Both the position numbers and the translations under genes were made by a program. Below, piece by piece: positions 51,301-60,300 of a stretch of 64,000 nucleotides of DNA. Origin of the DNA: Amaurobius ferox (taxonomy: Eukaryota > Arthropoda > Arachnida > Araneae > Amaurobiidae); NCBI GenBank assembly GCA_951213105.1, contig OX578138.1, positions 64,207,040-64,271,039 on the forward strand. Reading direction: 5' to 3'. The notes below the pieces were generated by a model. That model was not told the origin of the DNA and searched no databases. It saw nothing but the letters and a program-made list of their open reading frames with translations. How positions within the stretch are numbered: the stretch's first letter is position 1; each line of letters starts with the position of its first letter.

Positions 51301-54300
51301 ATTTAATTTTAACACATTCCTTTATATTAATTCTAAACTATGATTTTGTTATCTATAATAACTCATGCTTTTATTTTGTCAGTTTTGTTGAAATTAAATC
51401 ATTACAATAGTCAGGATTTATGAACTTAATTTCACAAAAAAAATTTTTTTTAGAATTGGGAAGACACAAATTTTTTGTTCTTAAACTGCAGTATATTTTT
51501 AAACACATTCATAAAATTATCATGTATTATTAAAATGTGCATTGTCTAGTGTCTACACATAAATAAAAATTGGTGGCAGTATATTTTAAAGAAAATGTTC
51601 ATTTTGTTCAAAAATATCTTTTCATAAAAATGTGGCAGAAAAAAGGCTTTAGATAGAAAAAGATTGAATTTCATGATCGTACTATTTATATGAAAATAAT
51701 TAAAAAATTAACTTTTATAATCAACCAAACTATGAAAATAAGCTACTTTAGTCCAGTTAATGTGCAACAATAAGGAGAAGGAGATCGATGGAAAAGGATA
51801 ATTGCGTAATTTCGGAAACGCCCGCGAAAAAAAACTGAATTTTACGATCGTACTATTTATGTAAAAATAATTAAAAAAATTTGCCTTTATAATCAACCAA
51901 AATATGAAAATAAGTTAATTTAATCAAGTTAATGTCCAACAATAGGGAGATGGAGATCGATGGAAAAGGATAATAGCGTTCTCTCGGCAACCGCTGCAGA
52001 GATGAAAAAAAAAATTACTATTTATATGAAAATAATTAAAAAGGTGGCCTTTATAATCAACTGAAATATAAAAATAAACTAGTTTAGTAAAGTTAATGTG
52101 TAATAATCAGGGGATGGAGATGGATGGAAAAAGGCAATTATGTACTCTCAGCAAAGCCTGAAAAGAAAAGACTGAATTGCTCATCTTATAATTTAAGCGA
52201 AATATAATTTGTTTAGTAAAATAATTCTTTATTTTTATTCGCACTATAAAAATAAATTAAGTCTATTGTTCTGATATGAAATCATTAGAAGAAGAAAATG
52301 GATGCAAACTGGTAATTTTGGACTCTCAACAAAAAGGGATAAAAGTAAAACAAATATTTTCAAATGCTGTGCGAAGTTTTTTCTTCTGTTTCCCCTTTGA
52401 GTCCAATGACAACATATGTATTAATGATATATATGATAACATACATCACGGTGATTACGGAGACAAAAATTTACAACTTATTTTTGATTCCTTTCTGTGG
52501 GGGATTTTATGTCTACACTTCCGGGTTAGAAAGACGAGCATTGTCTGCCGTCCGTTTTTTGAACGCTGCGTGCTGGAAGTACCAGAATAAATACAGCTTG
52601 TCACACGAGAACGTCTGCGTTCATTGCCGCGTACATTGTCTGCGTTCATTTGGATTGCTTGTCACACGAGAACGCAAACGTTCTCGTGTGACAAGCAATC
52701 CAAATGCTTGGCGACATTTTGGTGTAAAAATATAAATTTGGCGATAAATCGGCAAATTGGCGCGATTTTTAGGCGTAATTAGTAAAAAATATTAAAAATC
52801 GTAAAGAAATCGATTACGCGCGTAAAATAGTAAAACAAGAGAATTTTCGTAAAAATTACGAAAAATTCGTAAAAGTTGGCAGGTATGATATGGTCATGTT
52901 CTATCAATACGTACAAAGTGCATGGTTTAAATTTTTAAATTTCTAAAAGAATTCATAGTGTTATTCTTATAGCATCTCATTAAATGTTTTTCCCCCTCTC
53001 ACACTATTTAAATATCAATATCATAGTCATTTTGTGGACAATTTTATATTTAAGGTTAAGGAACATTGTTGAAATTTTTCATATTTTGGTTTCTTGTTTG
53101 TTGCCATTCATATAAATGCTGTTTCCAAAACTAATCTGAAGGTATTTTGTATGATTTGTATTCTGCAAGATTTTGTAAATTATTCCATTTGTTTGGTAAT
53201 GAAAGTTCATGTCTGTCCATACAACTGCTCTAAACTCTACTAGGGTGAGCTAGGCGGTCAGAGATAAAATAAAACAAAATAATACCTTGAAAATCAAAAC
53301 TGCCAAGTGTTTTGAGAGCTAGTGTGATGCTGGCAACATCACTTATTTCTAACAAATTTTGATGCAGACCTGAAAGGAAAAAATAATAGCGGTAAACAAC
53401 AATGTTTCATAACAGTTGAGTTTTTAAAATCCAAATAATATATAGAATGTACAATAAAGTACGGTTTATACATCCCTCATTTATATATCTTTATCATTTA
53501 TGCTTAGTTTAATAGTCTTACATCATTTGATAGTGAAATATTTTATTTATAATGATTGTACTCATTCTATAAATTCTTTTATGCAGTTTCCTTTTTAATT
53601 CCAGACCACTCCCAGAGAAAGTTGAAATTCTAAATGACAGTGACAACACAAACAAGATGATATATTACAGCTTGGCAAACATCTCAGGCATATAAACACA
53701 ATATCCTTGGGGACAGCAACATCAAGATTAATTCTCAATTAAAATTGCACAATATGAATCACAGTATATATATAGAGAGAGAACATCTGCCAATTTAAAG
53801 AGACAAATATTACATGAAGTAGAAAAAATTGATCAGGATTTTGCAACTGCAGCATTATCAGAAAATGTTAAAATTAGAAAAATGGAACAATTGTTCCATA
53901 GAACAAACTAGTTGCTGACATGAAGCTTTAACACACATATAATTTCAAAAGAACAAGAAATATGGAGTATTTATGAGAAAATTACACATAACAATTTGTC
54001 CATAATGCCAATGAGCAAAAGCAATCTTTAGCAGCAGATGTTTTCAACAAAAACCAATTGGGTAATTTAAAAGAAGAGAATGTATGAAACAATAAAAGAT
54101 CTGAAATGTCAATCTGCTATAGGAATTTTAAAGATAGTTGAAACTGAATTTTTTAGATTACAAAGAATTTAGAATTTACTGACAGATTGCAACTAATGAA
54201 TAATTTGTAACCAAAATACATAAAGTATCAAACGAAAGGGAATAAAAAGGGCAATAAAAAAATTTAGATAAATAAATTTTAAAAAAACATACTTTGGTCA

Positions 54301-57300
54301 TTTCGAATCACAACTAAGGAATAGATTACTGGAATTCTAAACAAATACAATATAAATAACTGAAAATAAAAAAAAGAAATAATGCCAATAGAAAATTTGT
54401 AAATAAATAATAAATTCCTAAACATTACTAATTAAAACTGACAATAAAAATCAAACTACAAGTGAGAATTTTCTTACCAAAATTGTATATTATTTTTTGT
54501 AATGTTTTTTTTCATAAAAGTTTGACTTAAACTTGATTTGCATGAAACTTGAACATTAGCAAAATAAGTAATAAGTTGAGAAAAATACAGTACTTTTAAA
54601 CATAAAATGATATCTATTTTCATAGGAACTGCATCTTAAATGTCATAATATAAAACATTCTTTTGTTAAATAAAACAATGCAAAGAAGCCATAATACAAA
54701 TATGATGCAAACTAGATATAATGCAAATTAGATATAGATTACAAATAGGATTAGAATACTATACCTGAAGATGGTTGCTGATTGCTTACATGCTTTGGCA
54801 TTCCAGGATGGCGAAGAGATCGTCTCATCAAAACATGCGAAAGCATATTCAACAATCCTTCCTGGATGTCTTTTTTCAGTTGAAGTATCTGAGTTGCAAG
54901 TACACGCAATGATGCAGTTAATGCAGGACTTTAAAAGAAATCAGAAAAGTAAAATTAATTTAACTTACAAAAGATAATAAGAAATAAAACTGATATTGTG
55001 AAAATTATTTTGAATTTCAATTTTACATTTTTCAACCAGCCAGCATAAAAAAAATCATGCAATGTGGGAAAATATAAAACCGGGAACAGAAAAAAAAAAA
55101 AAAAATCACAGGATACATTTAATAGTGTACACACATTTAATAACAGTAAATAAAAAACCAGTAAAAAATTATTGATGCTTCATTTTGTTCTCCATTTAAT
55201 AACTTGGCCAGTTCAACTTTAGTTCCATGAAATTCGTTAACAATTTGCATAATGGAGGCTGTTTCGTTTAAAGAGTGAAGCTTGTTATTCGTAGTTGCTA
55301 TCTTCACAAAAAACGTTATTTTAATAGCTACAGAATAATCACTACACTTCACAGACACATGGACTGTACTCATTTAATTTTACACAGATAAAAATATAAT
55401 TGATGTGAGAGAGCACTTTTATTTTTTATGAAAAATGCAATATGCATAATCACTGCTATTGTGCCAATTTGTAATTTTAACACATATCATCTAAAGTAAA
55501 CAAAAATTATCAATAGCTAAGGTGCTGTCATCTACAGAAAAACTGCAACACATGACTTATATATATATCAGCAGCCTTGAAGCGTCCAGAATTCAACATA
55601 AAACTACACTAAACATGAATTATACAAAATATATACAATTTGAATTCAAAAAGTTTAAATTATAAAACATGTAAATCACAAAATACACAGAAATGGATAC
55701 ATAAATTTTGTTAGACATCTTATTTCCTTTAATCCTATACCGAACATAGAAAGGCCACAGAAATATTTTTGGTAACAAAAAATACACTCACAATACAAAA
55801 AATCTGATGTGGGCAGCACATGACTTTCCCTGCAAACTTATATCCACGTTCTATTTATTTCAATTAAATGTAATTCACTTTTAATTCAAATTTCGTTCTC
55901 ATTCGGTAACCGGGTTTATTTTCAAAGGTGGCGTAGGGAAAGTACGAAAAACTAAAATATCTCGAGAACGGCTAGTCCTAGTGTAATGGGGTTGGTCTTA
56001 TTCTTTTCGTCGTTAAACATTACGTATTAAACGGGCATTTAATGGATATATCTAAGTATACCAAGTTCTTTAGTTTAGATTTTGAAGATTTTTGCGGGCC
56101 GTTTTGCAAAAAAAGGCAGGTTATTTTTTTCCGAATCGTACCAAAATGTAATCAGCACCAGAGTGACCTATACGTGACTCATCTACCGAATTTTGTGAAA
56201 TTCGGTCCATTAGTTTTTCAGCTAGAGTGGATACAAGCTTTTGCGGTTGAAAAGTGGCGTAGGGAAAGTACGAAAAACTAAAATATCTCGAGAACGGCTA
56301 TTCCTAGTGTAATGGGGTTGGTCTTATTCTTTTCGTCGTTAAACATTACGTATTAAACGGGCATTTAATGGATATGTCTGAGTATACGTAGTTCTTTAGT
56401 TTAGATTTTGAAGATTTTTGCGGGCCGTTTTGCAAAAAAAGGCAGGTTATTTTTTTCCGAATCGTACCAAAATCTAATCAGCACCAGAGTGACCTATACG
56501 TGAGTCATCTACCGAGTTTTGTGAAATTCGGTCCATTAGTTTTTCAGCTAGAGTGGATACAAACTTTTGCGGGCCATTTCGCAAAAAAAGGCAGGTTCTT
56601 TTATTCCGAATCGTACCCAAAACTAATCAGCACCAGCCCCGCCCACAAGTGACTTACCTACCAAATTTTGTGAAATTCGGTCCATTAGTTTTTTAGTTAC
56701 AGTGGATACAAAATCTGCACAGACAGACAGACACACAGACAGACAGACAGACAGACACACAGACAGACAGACAGACAGACAGACACACAGACAGACAGAC
56801 AGACACACGCACAGACGTCACGCTAAAAATGGTTTTTTCGTATTCTAGAGGTCTCGAAACGTGTAGATCCGTCGAAAACTCGAGTTGTGATTTTCGGCAT
56901 GATTCCAATACTTTCCCTATACATTACCATGTATTGCAGGGAAAGTAAAAATCTGATTCAACGCTAAACATTAAAAGTATACAGCGTAGTAGATAGTGTG
57001 ATTGGAAAAACAAATTACATGGGGGAAAAACACATTATTGGTGCAAGAATTTATGTAAATCACCTATGTAAAACAGTGCACAAAATAGTATATGTGAGGC
57101 ACTGAATCATATTTAAAAATTATGTTTCGTGGATAAAAAAAAAATCAAGAGCTTTTAGGAAAGAAACACAAAGTTCAAAAGGCATTTAATAATCATTTTG
57201 ATAAATTTTTAATGAAAGTTAATAAGGTTTGAAAAATTCAACATTTCTTACAAGACATTTTATTTTTGTGTTAAGCATAAATTCAAACAAAAAAATAAAT

Positions 57301-60300
57301 AAAAGGCACAAAGACAATAATTGAAAAAATTATCTATTTTGAAACTACTTCTATATTTTAAACAAATTTTGGCCATCAAGATATTCTCCATCCTATGCCA
57401 TTTGTAACAATAGTTTAATTTTCAGCACTATTAATATAATCTTAAGTTATGCACTTCACAAGGTTAGATTTTTATTAGCTTTCTTTCCATAACAATTCTC
57501 TGGAGTAACTGACTCATTAAAAAAATTAGATTATGCTCCCATTGCAGATAACAGTATTCATGAACTAGTTTCACACTTATGTGCTCATCAGCATGAAATA
57601 GCCAATATCTACAAATATATCAAGAAAACTCGCTATGTGTCACAATTTTGTGACATATAGCAAGGTTTGTCAATAGGAACTGACAAATTCAGTACCATGG
57701 CCCCCATAAAGAGGTGGCTAGCACAGCTACACCCAGGGGGTCCGGGCAAACGGATGTGAAAGGGGGCCCAGCGGAGCCGTGAGCCTTTCAGGGTTTTTCT
57801 AATTCACTAATTGACAGCTGCAAAAAGAAGAAAAAAAAAGAAAAAAGGAGGCACTGGTTTTTGTGACTTTGACAAAAAAGATTAATCACGATCGACGTAC
57901 CATCGCATCTTTTCCATTTTTCCAGGAAGAAACACTACTTGTACAAAATTTCTGGGCTTCTATGCAAAATCTTAGGATCCTGTGCAACTCACGGTAGCGG
58001 CTCCTTACACCCCCCCCCCCCATATATTATTAATGCTCAATTGTCCATGAATTTTTGAATGTTCAGTTTTTTTTTAAGGTCCGCCATAAAGGGAGGGGGA
58101 TAAGTGGAACTAATGTCCAAGGGCCCGCAGCCCAAAGGGGCCCTTAAAGAATTTTGGCCAGGGGGCCCGTCCTAGGATGTGGAGGCTATGTTCAGTACTA
58201 CTACATAGCCAGTTTGCCATGTGTCACAATTTTGGTTAGTACAACAAATTTTCTTACTACTATTGAAGATATCTACTATTCCATACTAATGAGCACGTAA
58301 TAAAATAAGCACAAAACTAGTCCATGGATGTTGTTATCTGCAATAGGTATAAAAGGTGTAATACTTCATGTAAAATGAATGAAACCCCTATCACTATACA
58401 CTAACAATCAATTTTCAAGATATTTTCAGATTTGAAAAATAATTTTGGCAAGTTGGAATTATTTAATAATGCACCAAATCATCAAATAAAGATGAATTCA
58501 AAGTATCTTTAATTAAGTATTAATTTAATGATAATGTTATGCAATAAAAACAAATATATCTCATTTTAAAAAATATAAATAATGAAAGAGAAAAACTAAA
58601 TTTGAAAGATTTGGAAAAGCAATGTGCTACCCACATCACATTTCTAGTTTATAAATTCTACTTTGTACGAACACTTTCTTAAAAAAAGTCGAAACCGCAT
58701 TAAGTACACATCACATAATTGCATTTACCACATAAGTGCATAAAATATCAAAGCCTCAAATTTTTATCCTATCTTTGTAATGTTTGATAAACTTGTTTAT
58801 CTACTGATCTTATAACTGCACAAACTGCATAAATGCATACATTTTTTAAGCCAAATTTGTGTTTTATTATGGAATTATAACCAGATAAGTGCACAAAGAA
58901 ATGTCTGGTTGAGAATAATAGAAGTTGAAACTTCAATACTGCAGTTATTAGTAATTCCAGAAGATGAATTTTATGATTTTGTTAGAGCCGATGATAAAAT
59001 CATCATTACTATGGCGAACTCACCAATGAAAAGATTCTCCATTAAGTTTAACATGCTGAACGAATTTAGATCTTGTGGATGAAGGGAGAACCTGAAAAAG
59101 ATTCTGATGTGGAAAACGTTTCTAAGAGCAAAGAAACGTTACCTGCTCTAATAATTTTGAAAGATAATTTTAATTCAAACAATTCTGATTTGAAAAACAT
59201 TAATACTTTAACTGATCAATTGTTTGATCAGAACAACTACATGTGCAGTAAAAGTTAACAATTTTTTTTGCTAATATACCTACTTACTCTCTCTATACAT
59301 GCATGTACTTTATGTAAGTACTGTACTTATTACTATTGTCTATATTAATAAAATAATGGTAATAATGGTACTGTATAATTATTAAATTAGTGTACATAAT
59401 TTATAAAATTAGAAATACATAATTTAATAACACAGATAAAGTAGACAATACTACTAATAAATTTAGTACAAAAATATTATATTTTAAAGAAGTCTGTTTA
59501 AATGCACATGCCTTTTAACTGAACGAAATTCCATTGTTGCGTTGATGTGCACATATGCAGTTTCGACTGCATTTTCAAGCAATGTCATAGCATATTTATA
59601 CTATACCTCAAACCAGTAGCCATCATGGGTTCTAATAAATCTTTTATATCACTCATTATCATGTGGCCAACAGCTTGTGCTAGCATACTTATACAGGTAA
59701 ACACAGCTGGTTCCATCTGTGGAATCCTTTTTCTAAAATAACAAGCAAACAAATTTTAAAAAGGTTTACAGAAATTAAAAACATAATATCTACCCAACAA
59801 AACATTAAGTAAAATTCTGATGGTACAAAAATGTGCTTTTATGTAAGGGTTATCATAATTACAGTATCTCTATAATAAAAAAAAATACTCTCAAACTGCC
59901 TTAAATAATCTAAAAAAAAAATAAACCTGTGGTGGTTCAAGTCCAATGGAGCCAAAATGGTTTGGTGTGAATAACGTCTTGTAAAATAAAACTCCAATAT
60001 ACTTTAAAAGTTTATTCATTGTTTTCAGTCGTATTTTATCCATTTACAACAAATAATACAAGTAAGATATATAACTGAAACAACTCAATCTAGCTAACTT
60101 ATAAGCGAATATCAAGTCCATATAAATCTATACAAGTTTGACCATGCATAGTAGATTTTACAGGATCTTATAACCACTATATTTCAAAACCAAAGAACCT
60201 GATCTGAAATTCAATGATATATCCTTGTAGGGCTTTTAAAGGACTACAAATTACTTACTTACTATTCATAGCTATAACTATTAGTTTTCGAGTTATAGCA

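Larger units (their letters stand above)
50931..52887. mobile_element. Unclassified TIR element with 6-bp target duplication
   Basis: 1,957 bp. Left end CATAGCTGCCAACTTATTTG, right end inverted CATACCTGCCAACTTTTACG, with ATATGG directly flanking both (50925-50930, 52888-52893). Contains a ~180-bp triplicated block (51660-52165), a perfect 60-bp palindrome (52647-52706), and near its right end GCGATTTTTAGGCG/CGTAAAAT-rich sequence. No transposase motif was recognised. A 6-bp duplication is unusual among eukaryotic cut-and-paste elements; I do not assign a superfamily. Confidence 0.65.
55803..56950 (+). mobile_element. HINE/Helentron-like repeat, copy 1
   Basis: Starts TCTGATGTGGGCAGCACATG + ACTTTCCCTGCAA. 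The middle holds about 2.4 tandem copies of a 326-bp unit (GTGGCGTAGGGAAAGTACGA starts at 55928 and 56254). Then an (ACAG)n tract and a 3' hairpin CTTTCCCT...AGGGAAAG (56911-56945) follow. The start ACTTTCCCTGCAA is complementary to the end TTGCAGGGAAAGT. A short inverted repeat between the 5' end and a 3' hairpin, internal tandem repeats and a microsatellite is the layout of HINE/DINE-1-type Helitron derivatives; assignment is by layout only. No protein. Confidence 0.55.

Noticed and set aside
53600..54260. Possible coding remnant between TOR exons 3 and 4
   Set aside because: Mixed composition but stops in all frames and no recognisable motif.
56042..56281. 79-codon frame in the tandem repeat
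   Set aside because: It is the 326-bp repeat unit read through; unit 2 does not keep the same frame open.
56623..56908. Cys-Leu-Ser-Val repeat protein on the minus strand
   Set aside because: Created by the (ACAG)n microsatellite.
58921..59258. Tigger-like C-terminal tail ([24 protein letters not shown])
   Set aside because: The acidic composition is suggestive, but no diagnostic motif or element ends were found.
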